From Dipetalonema caudispina (Eukaryota > Nematoda > Chromadorea > Rhabditida > Onchocercidae), in assembly GCA_013365325.1 (NCBI GenBank), contig JABVXV010000133.1, positions 1-64,000 on the forward strand: a DNA stretch of 64,000 nt. Direction: 5' to 3'. Every line of letters starts with the position of its first letter. The first letter of the stretch is position 1. The notes under the pieces are model-generated. The model had not been told where the DNA came from. It did not search any database and saw only the letters and a program-made list of their open reading frames with translations. Position numbers and translations under genes: made by a program. Shown piece by piece: positions 38,802-51,684 of the stretch.

Positions 38802-40581
38802 ACAAAGCAATTATTATGTTTTACTAATTAATTGGAAAAAGTATACATATTTTTAGATTTTTTTTTACTACAATTCATCAATTGTTTGAAATATTTGTTT
38901 TGCACTGTTGTTGTGAACTAAAAGTTGATACTGTAAATTGGGCGATAAATCAATTTAAGGCCTAAATTTGCCAGAAATTTTGCTTTTTTTCTCAAATTTT
39001 TTTCTAAATTTTATTTTATATTTTGTTTCACAAGAAATTGTTTTGATTTGGAACTATTTTTTTCTAAATTTTCACCGCATTATTGCCATTAGCTATAAAA
39101 ATTTTACCTCATCCATTTTATGCTTTCATCGTTTATGCAAATGCAAATTGTACTATTCAACATTTCGTTACATGTTTTTTTTTGCCCCTTTAAATATTTG
39201 TTATATAAAAAGAACAAAAAAAAAAGTGAAATGATTGTTGCAAACTTTTGAAAACACTTCCTATAATAATTAATTTCAGGAAAGAAGAAATTCAGAAGTA
39301 ATTGATAAATATATTTGTGAAATTAAATTTCGAATTTTACATTATAGGATTTTGTTGTATTTGACAGAGATAAATCAGTTAAAACATCTCGCACTTTCAA
39401 AGTTATTCTTGCTAAAATCCATTAAATTTGATCAATGATTTAGAGTTAATTAGGTTAAAAATATATCGATTATCCATAAATTTATTTTATATCAATTCGT
39501 ATGGCAGATGTATTGAATTTTTCTTTCTGGTTGCATTAAACTGGAATTGAAATTTTGCGATAAATCGACATACATCGCTAATGATCAAAGACATTTCCCG
39601 CGATGCTGTTATCCGCGATTATCTGATTAAACTTGAATCTTCTAATGATCTGTGATGTTTGTAACAAAAGCAACGTGATCGATCGTGTTTTCGTTGTTAT
39701 CATCCCGCCCTTCTGAGAACGAAATCCACAAAGTGTTAAAAATAATTACAATTATTTAATTTATGGATTGAATGAAAATAAACAAAAATTTATTTAAATT
39801 CAAGGCATGAGTTATTATTATTAAACAAATACCGGTACAAATGTAACATTGATACTGAAGATAAGAAAATTTTTTTTGAATATTAACGAGTGAACAGATA
39901 GCAATAAACGGATGAGTATATTTAACGCTCCCTCAATTATTCCAGAAAGAAAGATACAGCCGGAAAAAGAAAAAAATCAAAAAATGCTATCCGTCAGCTC
40001 ATTTTGTTTACACTTTTTCCTTTTTTTAAAAAAGAAAACAAGAAAAATGGGATTTTTTTTATGTTTTATCAATAACTATCAGAATATTAATTTACATAAA
40101 GGAAAAGGGAAAAATAAGACTGATTTCAGTTTCATTAAACATATAAACCGAACGAAAAAGAAAGAAAAAAAACGATGCGGAAATTTTTTTAATTTAGATT
40201 AATTTCAAAAATGATTTATTCAATTTGATAAAATGATTTTTTTTTTTCTTGTAAATGGGAAAGACGAAAAAGGTAGAGAAAAAATTGTAAAGTTGGATGT
40301 TTACATAATTAAAAATTAATTCCGGCAAGTATCACAGCCCAAATTGATGATCAATTTACACGTAGCCAAAATGGACTAGAGAAAACTTACACGTGAAACA
40401 TGTAAAACTTATTCATAACTTACGTATTGCATGCGATACATATGAGGCATTCATTTACAAATCTAACTTAATTAAATTAACATTCATCTTACATTGTCTT
40501 ATTAACATTTAGAAAATTAACCAAAAAAAAAAAGAACCTTAAACCAAAAAAAAAAAGAAAAATTAATAATTTATGATAAGA
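38802..40581. other. convergent intergenic region
   Basis: It separates the 3' ends of the BPI-like gene (+) and the Scratch-type gene (-). No exon seen. 39550-39720 is noticeably less AT-rich and holds several GATAA/TTATC words and GATCGATC; see findings. Confidence 0.55.
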
Positions 40582-43497
40582 CTAGGAATTTTTCCTTGGT
40601 TTAATAATAGATCGTATACACGTAGATTCTTCATGCTTTGATAAATAACTTTTTAATGCGAAACGTTTCCCACAACGTTGACAAATGTACGGTTTAACAC
40701 CTATAAATAAAAAATAGGATAAAATAATGGTAGTTTTTTTGATAATATGATGAAATTAGATGATAAACAATATGATAATTTTAGCAATTATTTAATATTT
40801 AGAGAAATATTGTAATAAAATTACTGACATTAAGACTAATAAAATATGCTAAGTTAATAAAATTACTGAAATTAATTACTAAGTTAAGTTATTTGTAAAG
40901 GTTATACTATTGATACATTTAAAAATTTTATCGATTTTGATTTGAACATAATTTAAATGCTATTTTTTCATATTCATTGATGGAGGATAATAAAAGAGAA
41001 TAATAACTGTACAGTAAAAATTTTAAAACCTTCTATTAGTTAAGGTACTTAATACGATAATCATGTTCCTACTACTGTAGCAATTATGCAAAAGTATTAT
41101 AATGATAAAAACAAAATTGAATGTAAAATTTGACAGTAAATATCACAGATACAATTAGTGTTTTAAGGAAAGAAAATATTTTTATACAAATAATTTTAAA
41201 CCAAATCAATTATAATTGTTTTAAAGAAAAAATTTTGTTGATAAGAATATAAAAGAAAATTACTAGTTGAATGTTGAATGCTTAATGCTAATTTCAATCT
41301 TTCAATAGAATGAAAAAGTGTCAAATTAATTTGTTTGAGAAATAATTTGCATAAAAATGAAATTGTGGAAGAGCATAACTTACCACTATGCGTTTGTACA
41401 TGAGCGCGTAGGTTACTTTTATCTGCAAATGCTTTAGTACATACCGGACATTGAAATGGTTTTTCACCAGCTGAAAAAGAAAAATGAAACTAATCTTCAT
41501 AATTGTATCATTTTAAATTATTATGGCAAAACTGTAAAAATGAAAATTCAACAATTTAAGTAATACTTTAATTTAAATGATAGTTTACTTCAAGTTTAAA
41601 TATAGCATTCAATTATAGTGAAAAAAAAGGAAAAAGGGTGAAAAATTCATTGTAATTTAAAAATCATTCAATTTATCAATTTTCCATTACGAAAAAATTT
41701 AAAACTGATTTAATTTCAAGAAAACTTACTGTGTGTTCGCATATGTCCTTGAAGAAGCCAATGCCTTGTGAATGTTTTTCCACATACAGAACATTTGCAA
41801 GTATTAACATGTGATGATCGTGTAGAATTTCCGCTTCTTGTACTAACTGAACCGGATCCAGTTTTTTTTGTTCGATGATTGCTACTGTTTTTGGTATTAC
41901 TCCTGGTGGTAATACTGTTGCTATTGCTATTTGCATGGGTACTAGTAGTTGAGATAAGCGACCTACTACTGCATGCAACGGATTGCAATTGAGCCTGCTG
42001 TCGATGCCATGCCATATGAATCATTAAATCAGTTGGATTCAAATAAATATTTTTGCATGATGGACATTGTAAGGTTGGAGATGGTGTCAAAGGTTTGAAG
42101 GCTGAAAGTTTGATGAATTCAGGATGATGATAATTTATGCACAATGACTAGTAATTATAGTGATAATTAGCAATTACCATTACTATTATCATGAATATAA
42201 GAATTCCATCATAAGATATTTAATAGTATTAACGTAAAAAATGACTAATCTCAATTCTATTTACTATATATTCACTTTTACTTTATTCTAACTTGTCTAA
42301 GTAAAATTATTTTGAAAAATTTTGTGCAAATATTTGCTTGACGATGATTTCTATTCATTTTCTCATAGTGTTCGACGTACGTTTTAAAATAGCTACGTGA
42401 AGATATCCATATAGTTATTTAGATAACATATAGCAAAGGATGATTATATGAACATATCGTATATATGTAATGCTACTAACTGTATTACTGAAAGATATGA
42501 CATATTCATTTCATGTACGAAAAATGATTTATATCATTAAAGATAACGCTTATCGTATTCCCAATATTAATGACGAATAACAATACTATTTTGATGGTAT
42601 TCGTAATTCTGGCGATTATTTTCACCAACTTTTTATAGTGACAGATAACCAGATCTAATCCATAGAGATTAGTATACTAATACTTATACAGTAATACTTA
42701 ACAGCCACTTGACATATGTCCTGGTTTTCCTTCCCCTTCCTCTTTGGCCTATAAAAAATATCCTAATCCATCGAAATTTCATAGCTTTTCTTGCATTCTG
42801 TTTATCTATCATCTGAATCCTATCTCGCAATATTTAGAATCCGATTTTCTGATGTTTTCAAAGAAATTTTTTCCATTTTTTAGAGAACTTTTTTAGCTAA
42901 GCTATTTCAGATTTTTTTTCTTCCAATATAATCCACTTATTTTGTGGTATTTCCATCTCTTCTGATTCATTATAAATCAACATTGATACTACAATTTGGA
43001 ACGATATTACAACTCTTAGATCTAATAGTTGGTATGAATAATAAGTATGTGTTTTATTCATTTAAATTTCTCCTCGAAATGGATTAAAATTATGTAAATG
43101 TTAGGGGACATTAAATGAAATATAGTATAAATCAAAATAATTACTATTTGAAAATTTTGTCATAAAATATTGTTAGGTATAAGTGAAACGAACACACGTC
43201 TACCGTAGTAATTACTGCATGTATTCTGAGTAATATCGTACATTTAAGAAAAGAAATTAATAACTTACGATTATTCAAAGCATTGAATTGTGGGAATTGC
43301 ATTGGTCTAAAAAGTGTACTGCCAAAATAATGAGGTGGAAATGGTGGCGGAAAAATATACGATGGTGGAATGAAAAATTTGAATCTTTCCATGGGAAATG
43401 ATACTGATGGCGGGAATGTAAAGGGGGAAGTCATCGGTACGTATCCGGAACGTGAGCTATATTGATCCAGTATTTGTTTGGTTTCGTTTTGAGTCAC
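40582..43497 (-). CDS. scrt: Scratch/Snail-family C2H2 zinc-finger transcription factor, 5' end not found
   Basis: Four exons on the minus strand, read 43497-43269, 42101-41730, 41470-41384 and 40700-40582. Phases fit throughout and the frame ends at TAG. The first of these (76 codons) is Pro/Phe-rich ([15 protein letters not shown]) and starts in phase 0 behind an acceptor, so at least one earlier exon with the start codon is missing. Finger 1 is LQCPSC...HMAWH and is followed by a long Ser/Thr/Asn-rich spacer. Fingers 2-4 are consecutive with a TGEKP linker: [38 protein letters not shown] and [19 protein letters not shown] with a final Cys (C2HC). RHWLLQGH and ADKSNLRAH mark the Snail superfamily, and ALKSYLSKH favours Scratch over Snail. 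Such proteins are E-box-binding repressors acting mainly in neurons. No N-terminal SNAG motif was found. Confidence 0.87.
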
Positions 43498-43723
43498 CTG
43501 AAAGTAGCATATTCCTTTTTCAAAAAAAAAATGTTTATGATTTTGTATATTAAAGAAAATTCCGACGTTTTTCTTCATTAGTAAATAAAGTAAAAGTATG
43601 ATTTTTTCAAGGACATTCCTGTAGCCTTCGAAAGAGATAAAAGATAAGACAATCTGAAACATCTTCAATTATTTTCAAGTATTTAAATCCCTACCAAATT
43701 TAATATGAATTCATTTATGATAG

Positions 43724-43820
43724 TTATCATTCGGAATGCTTTAAGTTTCTCATGATTTTAATGATTTAGAATACGGTAATGATTAACTAATGATGAACTG
43801 AAAAGCATTCCGAATGATAA
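43724..43820. repeat. perfect 19-bp inverted repeat upstream of the visible scrt exons
   Basis: TTATCATTCGGAATGCTTT (43724-43742) is matched exactly in reverse complement at 43802-43820. The 59-base interior can extend the pairing imperfectly (AGTT and CAT-ATT segments). It lies 230 bases upstream of the exon starting at 43497, so probably in the first intron of the zinc-finger gene. It may be a MITE-type foldback element or a structured RNA. Confidence 0.92.
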
Positions 43821-44261
43821 GTTAAACTTCATTTCATACAGTTTTTACATTCTCTTCAATATTATCCGTTCAAGGTTGGTTAATTCATATTTCAATATTT
43901 TACGTCAAATTAAAAGAAATAATTAATCGTTTCTCTTAAAAAAAAATTGGAAAATGTTTCTTCTTTTTTTTTGGCAAAAAAATTTCGTGTTTTTGCTAGA
44001 ATTAAAATATCTTCAAAAAAATTTCTCACTTTTCTCGTTTTTCCTATTCAAATTTTTTCGAAATGAAATAAAATTATTTCTTTATCTTTTTCTTTTCATA
44101 TAAGAAAAGCAATTATTTTATTAGAATGAATTTTACAATCTTAACAGTAGCTGATAATAGCATGATACCACAAATGAATGGTATTCGTATGGTATTATTA
44201 AAATTAAAGCATAAACTTTTGAACAAATTCCGAGATACCGTATTCTTGACAGGTATTTTTG

Positions 44262-44330
44262 ACGTATTGGTGATGGCAGTGATAGTGGTGGTAATGGTGG
44301 TGATGATATGATGATAGGTGGTAGTGGCTG
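44262..44330. repeat. GGT/GAT trinucleotide-rich segment
   Basis: Degenerate run of GGT, GAT and AGT units. It gives a His/Tyr-rich open frame on the minus strand that is best explained by composition, not by a gene. Confidence 0.75.
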
Positions 44331-46826
44331 TGATAGTAGGCGTTACTCCCCCACCACTTTTGCATCTTTTCTCTTTTTCCACCTTTCTTCCATTCCTTTC
44401 TGATAACAGTAAGTTCGTCATTAAAAGTATAATTTATGGGATGGATCGGGAAAATGAGAGAAGCGGGGGAAAGAGTACAAACATAGTGAAAGACATCCCA
44501 CACATGATCCTCATAATTATTAATTTACACCAGATGTGTTGATTGCATTCTTCCTCACGAAGGTGTGCTTTTGTCAAAAGAAAAATTTAGTTGAAATTTC
44601 AAGAATGAAAGAGAAATAAAAATTTCATCATCTTTTAAATTTTGCTAGGAACAGAAATATTTCGAAAAATCTTCTATAATTTCTATTTTTGATATATAAA
44701 TTCTAAGTAAATTAAACAAACAATCAATATAATTTTTTGAAAAATCCAAGTTTCAAAAACAAAAATTATTTATTGGAAGTAATGCTAGAAATTATAACCA
44801 ATTGTGATAGTGATTCTAATGATGACGATAGATGGACCATTAGGATGTAAAGTAGTTTGCCCGGTATTTCTTGGTAGAATTGTTTCTGCTAATTTTACCA
44901 GTATTATTAGTAATAATTGAATAATTCCTATTTTATAATTTTGTTATCTGCATAAATTCATAAATATTTAATATTTCCTGATGGAATCTGTCGACCGGAT
45001 GAATAATTTGCATGGGAATAAACATCGGAAAACCTACAAGACAATATAAGCAAGCATTTTGCACTTCGGGAGATAAGTCAGTTTGGGCTCAAAGGTCACA
45101 AAAATATCGGACGGATGATTCTTTAGTTTCTATTTAAAATAAAAATAAAATAAACAAAAAATGCTTTTACAAACTTCAATGCACGTTCTGAACTACACAA
45201 ATTTCATATATTTAAAACTAAAAGTTCAAAAAATTATTAATGATTGGCAAATTAATGAATGAATTTGTTGAATTAAGATTACGATTTTTGCATTTTCGAA
45301 AAATCAATGTGGTATACTTTGCTATCTGTCGGCAAAGTATGGTAAAATTATCAGGAAGGAAAAATAATCACTCTAATTTGAAAAAAATTTGCTTTAATTT
45401 ATTCAAAAAGACAGCTCATCTCGATTTATTCTTTTTAAGGTTAATTTAATTCAATTCTTATTTGAAAAAGTTCTGGAAAAAAAAATAATTTTTCTTTTTT
45501 TAAAAAAAAGGAAAAGTATGACAAATAGAAGGAATTTTATTATTTGTTTTTTTGTTTCAACAAAAATTCATCTCATAGTATTTCATTTTTATAACAGTAA
45601 TTTAACCAAACATATTCACAACATCTTTCCTTCCATTTCTCTTTTCACATCAGTTCAACAAAATTTTTTTTTTTTCTCAAAACCATTACCATAAAAATTT
45701 ACATTTATTAGCTCAGAAAAATTTTCCAAACATAATAACTACCAACGGGCTAAACCAATCAAGCTAACCCATTTCACTAGTTTTTTTCCCAATTTGAATA
45801 ACTGTAATAAATTGGATTCAATAACTAATAAACACATAACATTTACTGATACAATAATACCATATGGATTACATAACTCATTTAAGTCGATATTTTACAT
45901 CGTTTTTATTTCTTCGTTTTGTTCTATTTTCTTACTATTTCTTAACAAATAATTCTTGCAACTGATTAATTTATTAGTCCAACAGTAATTCATGTCTAAT
46001 TACACTAATTATATTAGCATTTGCAAGTAAAATTTTGATACAAGAATTATTGTTGAGATCTTGATTGTCATTTTTAAATATTCTAATAGCTATTCTTCCA
46101 GAATTCTAATACTTATTTTCGAATTCTTTTTTGTTTACCTTATTCCTAAAATTTTGCTAATTATTGTTAAATTTTGATAATTATTGTTAGTTCCTAAGAT
46201 TCCGGTAGATATTGTTAAGATTCTAGCTACTTTCCAAGATTCTAGTGAATATTGTTGAGATGTGAGGAATCTACAATCACATAATTTCATATCCCCAGAG
46301 AGTGGGAAAAAAAAAATAATACAACAGATCGAAGGAATCAAACTGAAACAGAACGATAAATTTGAAAAAAAAAAAAAAACTTCAACAATCTTAGCTGATG
46401 ATGAAAACGATTGATATCGTAACGAAAAGGAAACTTTTTTAATACATCACACTTTTAAAATCTAATATTGCTGTAATTTTAACATATAATATTATTAATT
46501 TAGTTATATCGTAATATGCTGAAATATTATAGTGATCATAAAAAAGTTTATCTATAATAAATCAGTTAGCAAAAAAAAAAAAAAAGGAAAAATAAAACAC
46601 TGAAACATTGTTACATTACAAACAAAAATTACTTGTCAAGTTTTAAAAATAGAAAAAATCTTGAAACGTTGTAATGTTGCAATAATTAATTACCTGTTCA
46701 GATCTTAAAAAAACAAAAGTTGTGTTGATTTTATTATTAAAATAATTAAATATCATATTAACAAATTTTCCTATAAAATATTCAAATAATAGATTAATTA
46801 TTATAAATGATTTTAAGTATATAATC

Positions 46827-46851
46827 TATATATATATATATATATATATAT
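46827..46851. repeat. (TA)n microsatellite
   Basis: Twelve TA units. Confidence 0.93.
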
Positions 46852-47013
46852 GGAAATTATTAGAAGAAAGTAAAATAGTAGCAGGAAAGGATATCAGGAA
46901 GTATAACTGTCCAAGGAAGGATAAATGAGTGGCGTCAAGTTGGTGGGTAATCGCAGATCATTTAATATATAATATCATCCGAATAAATGCTCTCCCTTCT
47001 TAGTATATCGCGG

Positions 47014-47240
47014 AAAAAAAAAAAAAAGGAAAAAAAAAAACAGAGCTTTGAGGGTGATGTGAACCACTCACTTATCGTTTACTTCTTTTCCTTTTTTTTT
47101 TTTTTTTTTTTCACTTTTATATCAATTCCACTTTTTTTTTTTTTTTTTTTTGTTTCTCTCTCCGAAACTTCTCACTCCAATTCTTTTCCCTTTCTTTTTC
47201 GTAAATTATTATAAATGAAAGAAAAAAAAAAAAAAAAACA
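47014..47240. repeat. cluster of poly(A) and poly(T) tracts
   Basis: A-rich tract at 47014-47040, T tracts at about 47091-47111 and 47132-47151, and an A tract at 47221-47238. The alternation of A and T runs could fold back on itself. The lengths are uncertain in any assembly. Confidence 0.85.
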
Positions 47241-47413
47241 GCAAATATCCGACCTTGTGGTATCCATATGTTTGTTGTTTGGTTATAATTAAATAAATTA
47301 ACGGAAGGTTAAAGGTTTAAGGTAACATTTTAGCATTTGTATTGTTGAAAATGCTAAAATGATTCCAGTGAAATTGAGAAAAGAAAAGAAGAAAATTAAA
47401 AATGATAAGTAAG

Positions 47414-47850
47414 AATGACCACTATTATTTATTATAGAGTTGAAGACATTTTTGTGCTTCAGAAATAATAAAGCAATAATGACCACTCTCCATTTATCAC
47501 AGAACTGGAAGCATTTTTATGGATAAAAAATAAGAAGTATGAATGACCATCATCTATTTATCATAGAATTGAACATATTTTTGTGGATCGAGAGGAAAAA
47601 GTGAAATGACCATTGTCTATTTACCATAAAGTTGTAGATAATTTTTTAGATCAAAAATAATAAGTAATAATGACCACTGTCCATTTATCGTAAAATCGAA
47701 AAGGACAGAAAATCTTAAGTAAGAATGACCACCATCCATTTATTAGAAAATTGAACATATTTTTGTGGATGAGAGGGAGGAAGTGGAATGACCACTATAC
47801 ATTTATAATGAAGTTGGAGATGTCAGTCATATTTTTGTGGATCAAAAAAA
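47414..47850. repeat. about 64-bp degenerate satellite, seven copies
   Basis: AATGACCA starts copies at 47414, 47478, 47542, 47605, 47669, 47724 and 47787 (spacings 64, 64, 63, 64, 55 and 63). Each copy continues with a CCATTTATCATAAA-like word, then TTGAACATATTTTTGTGGAT, then an A/G-rich tail ending in AAGT. Confidence 0.9.
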
Positions 47851-48360
47851 AAAAGAAAAAAGGAAAAAAAAAGTGGAAGATCAGTTGTTTTTTTTCTTTT
47901 GATCCCTTAAAATACTATTTAAAAGGTTCATAAATTATCTCAAAAAATATTCATCAATTCGAGTTTGTATGTTTTTAAATGAGATGGTAACAGAAGGCGA
48001 AGTTTAAGCCGATGAAGAAAGATGTGAAAATTGTGGTACAAAAGATGTACTATTATTGATGTGTGGACAAAAAATTGTAGGCTTTTTGTTAATTTAATTC
48101 AATTTTGTTTGTTTTCAATTTTAAGAGTAATTTGGGGGATGTTATTGTTCTTTTTATTTGCAGTTAATTTTACGTGTATTTGTTCAAATCAAAATTAACT
48201 TAACTACTATTTTATTTAACTAATAATGATCGTAAAATTATTAATCGATAATATAATGATCAATAATCGATGCTTGTGAGCTTTTTTTAACCGATTCTTT
48301 TTTCTTTTTTCTATCATTATCTCATATTTTCATTCGATATTTGGTTAAATAAAATACTGA

Positions 48361-48386
48361 TTTTTTTTTTTTTTTTTTTTTTTTTT
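48361..48386. repeat. 26-base poly(T) tract
   Basis: Uninterrupted T run. Confidence 0.9.
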
Positions 48387-49221
48387 GAGAAAATTGACAG
48401 GAAATAATAGCTAAAACAATCAGTATCGATTTTCAAATAGGTTGTACAAAATTTCTGCTATTTTTCGATCGGTTGAAATATATAATATTTAACTATTTTA
48501 ACTGTATAATGTAAGATTTAATTTGTTTTCTAAATTGCACTTTTCTTACTCGTATAACTAAACTTTAAACACCAAATGAAATGAACAACATTTGGATGAA
48601 AATTTGAATTACGATAAAATTTCCTTATGATCAAATTTTTTTTTTCGAAATCATTTAAATTTTTGATATTTTTTTTTACAATGAACTTATGTTATCTGGA
48701 AATTCTAGATACTACGTAAGGAAAAGAAATATGATATAGTAAGGAGAGAAAATCTAAGCATAATTTAAATTGTAAGTTTACGATGGTCAAGCCTCTCTTT
48801 CTTGACCATTACTCATCATTTAACTAATTAGTTGTTAACTACTCCTTAAAAAATTGAAAAGATAGAATAACTGACTTTAACTCGTTATATAATTAAGCAT
48901 TACTAGAATGAAAATTAGAATTAAAAAAATCAATTGAGAAAAGAAAATTTTTCATTTTTTATTTCATCTAGGAAAAAAATATAAAAGTAGTTTGTAAAGA
49001 AAATTTTTCACGAAATAAAATTTAGGATACAGAAGGAAGTTTGAGCTACCGGACATGAGATGAAGTGGCCGGCAAAATTGAAAGCAATGGTCATTGTATG
49101 ATCTGCCCGTGATTGTAATTGTCAAGTTGATATAGTATCCTTTATTAGATGAGGAGAAATGAAAATAGGAAGAAGGAGGCAAGAAAAGTTATTAAATAAG
49201 CGATAAATATGACAAATGAAA

Positions 49222-49240
49222 AGAGAGAGAGAGAGAGAGG
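49222..49240. repeat. (AG)n microsatellite
   Basis: Nine AG units in a purine-rich stretch. Confidence 0.9.
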
Positions 49241-49442
49241 AAAGAAAGAGAAAGGACAGGTAAAAAGTATAAGGGATGACGAATTTGAACCGATATACTC
49301 TATTTAAAATAGATTAAAGGATGCCGCAGATTGTAATCAAATTATGATATCAATAAAGATGTCACTTCACAAGTTGACATGTCACATTGATAGATAGAGA
49401 ATATGGACAGCAGTAATTCGTCCACTACTAATTTTAGCTTTA

Positions 49443-49498
49443 TTCTGTCAAAAAATTTGCTACCATTTATTTCTGTCAAAAAATTTGCTACCATTTAT
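49443..49498. repeat. exact 28-bp tandem duplication
   Basis: Two identical, adjacent 28-base copies start at 49443 and 49471. Each begins TTCTGTCAAAAAA and ends CTACCATTTAT. Identity in such AT-rich DNA points to a recent event. Confidence 0.93.
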
Positions 49499-51661
49499 TG
49501 ATGATCATTTATTATTGTGACTGCTAATATAACTATCATTAATTAATTTTTAAAATTAATTTTGATTATATGTGACTAATTTAATTGAAATAATATTAAG
49601 CATAGGAAAATAAGAATGGAAAATGAAGAAAGAGAGAAAAAAAAACAGATTGATAGAATCAATATTCTCATAACAACAGTATTTATTCCTGAAATATCTT
49701 TGTACTATATTATCGTAATTTTTCATAGTAATTCATTAATTAAGATAAATTTTTGTAAAATTAACTTATACTTTTTTCTAATTGATTGCTTTACTTCATG
49801 GTCAGAAATTTCTAAAACATTAAACCGGAAAATCAAATCGGAATTATTCATTATCAAAAGCATACTATAATCCAACTCAATAATTTGCATTACAATTTCA
49901 TTATTTACTCTATTTATTTGCTCAGAATTTCCTAAACATTCATTTATTGATCGTTTAATCAATCACTTGATATTGCTTTCTCATTCGTTGACCTCATATT
50001 ACAGTATGCCAAAGATTTGTGAAGATAAATGAGTAGATTTGATAATGTTGTTGTTATTTGTCACCCATTCTCTCATTGATGTCATATGGGTAAAAAGATG
50101 TGTAAGCGGTTAGATCAAAGCCATTGTGATATAATATTTCGCATGTGTATATTAAACATATTATTTCTGCTTAATCTCATACTTTACCACCAGGTACCAT
50201 TTGAATTCTATCAACAAGCCAACAAAATCATTTCATCCTTCGTTTTCATCCCTTAATCTTTCTTATTGATCGATTAAAAGAAATCAGATGTAAAATTTAA
50301 AATGGTTTGAAAAAAAAAGAAGAAGAAGGAATAATAAAAATTAATTTGTAAATTTCAGAAATACTTCAAAAAGCATAATAATCACAAATTAAATTTTTCT
50401 GATAAATTTATTTCATGCAGTATTTATAGTTTCAATTTTACTGATAATTTTATCAGTTGATTTCTTTCCTTCAATACTGAAAATTTTATTGACAATATTA
50501 TACTAATAGTTTATATTGAAATGTGCCAATTTAACAGATTATTTTACATATAAGTAAATGGTATGACGAGAAAAAAAAATTGACATTATTGATTTTATTA
50601 GAATATTTTATACATTGTTTAAAATTTTAATGAAATTAATTACGTGTAGATCCAAGATATTACGCGAGAAGGATAACGTATATGTGTCATCTTTGTAATT
50701 TATAATAGTAATTGTCACAAATAAATGAGATCACTAATGCTATTATGAAATATTTTAATTAAAGAAGAGAAATTCACGTGATATTTCAATTGTATTCAAT
50801 GTCAAATTTACAACCAAAGGAAATATTTCATGTAAAATTTTACAAATTGTATTTTTCGTTGTTTCTTCTTTCATATTTAATTTGTGCTTAAAATAGATAT
50901 TGTATTCATATAATTTACATATACAAGCAATCTGTGATCATTTTTTTATCTTCCTTTTATTTATTTTTATTTTTATTCACTTTTTTTTCATTTTTATATT
51001 TTTCTATAATTCAGTTTTGATTCATTTCAAATGATATATTTTCAAATAAAAATAATTCGTTACATTTTAAGGATTACACCAATCAAATTGATTGATTCAT
51101 CGATCCTTTTGTAATTCCATTGAAACAATAAATTATGTATTTAGGAATTATAAATGTTTTTTTTTCTTTTTCGCGTATTTCATATCAGACACTTATTTTT
51201 ATAAATTCCAAAAAAACAAATAATTTTCTCTTTTTTTTGGAAACAAATCTTATTCTAAAATATGAAATTTTTCAACGAAATATGGTAATAATTAATAAGA
51301 GAAAATTATGAAGAAAGGAAAGGATGGAAATAATTTAAATTTTTTTTTAAAATAAGTAAACTAAATGATAGCATTTTAAACACATTTTGCAGAAAAGATG
51401 GAAATAATTTAATTTGCAAAGAAAGAAAAAAAGAAAAAGACAAAGTAATTGATATTAATTAAAGCACACCTTATAGTAATGTGGCGAAAATGTATGTAAG
51501 AAGCTGCTAAACAGTATTAGTTCATAAATTTGAATAGTAACCAATGTAAAATAGTTCTTTTGCATTGTACAACCAATAAATAATTTATTAATGATAAGCT
51601 TTCTGGCCAATAAACTTTAACCTTAAACCAATTGCGCCATTTTATTTATTTATAACTATCA

Positions 51662-51684
51662 CTTTCTTTCTTTCTTTCTTTCTT
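51662..51684. repeat. (CTTT)n microsatellite
   Basis: About six CTTT units within a pyrimidine-rich stretch. A (TC)n run lies near 52228-52246. Confidence 0.9.

Noticed and set aside
39912..40202. 96-codon Lys-rich plus-strand open frame
   Set aside because: Poly(A)-driven Lys content, no splice context, between convergent 3' ends.
44113..44503. Overlapping frames on both strands around 44.1-44.5 kb (His/Tyr-rich and Thr-rich)
   Set aside because: They come from the GGT/GAT-rich repeat; not a convincing first exon for the Scratch-type gene.
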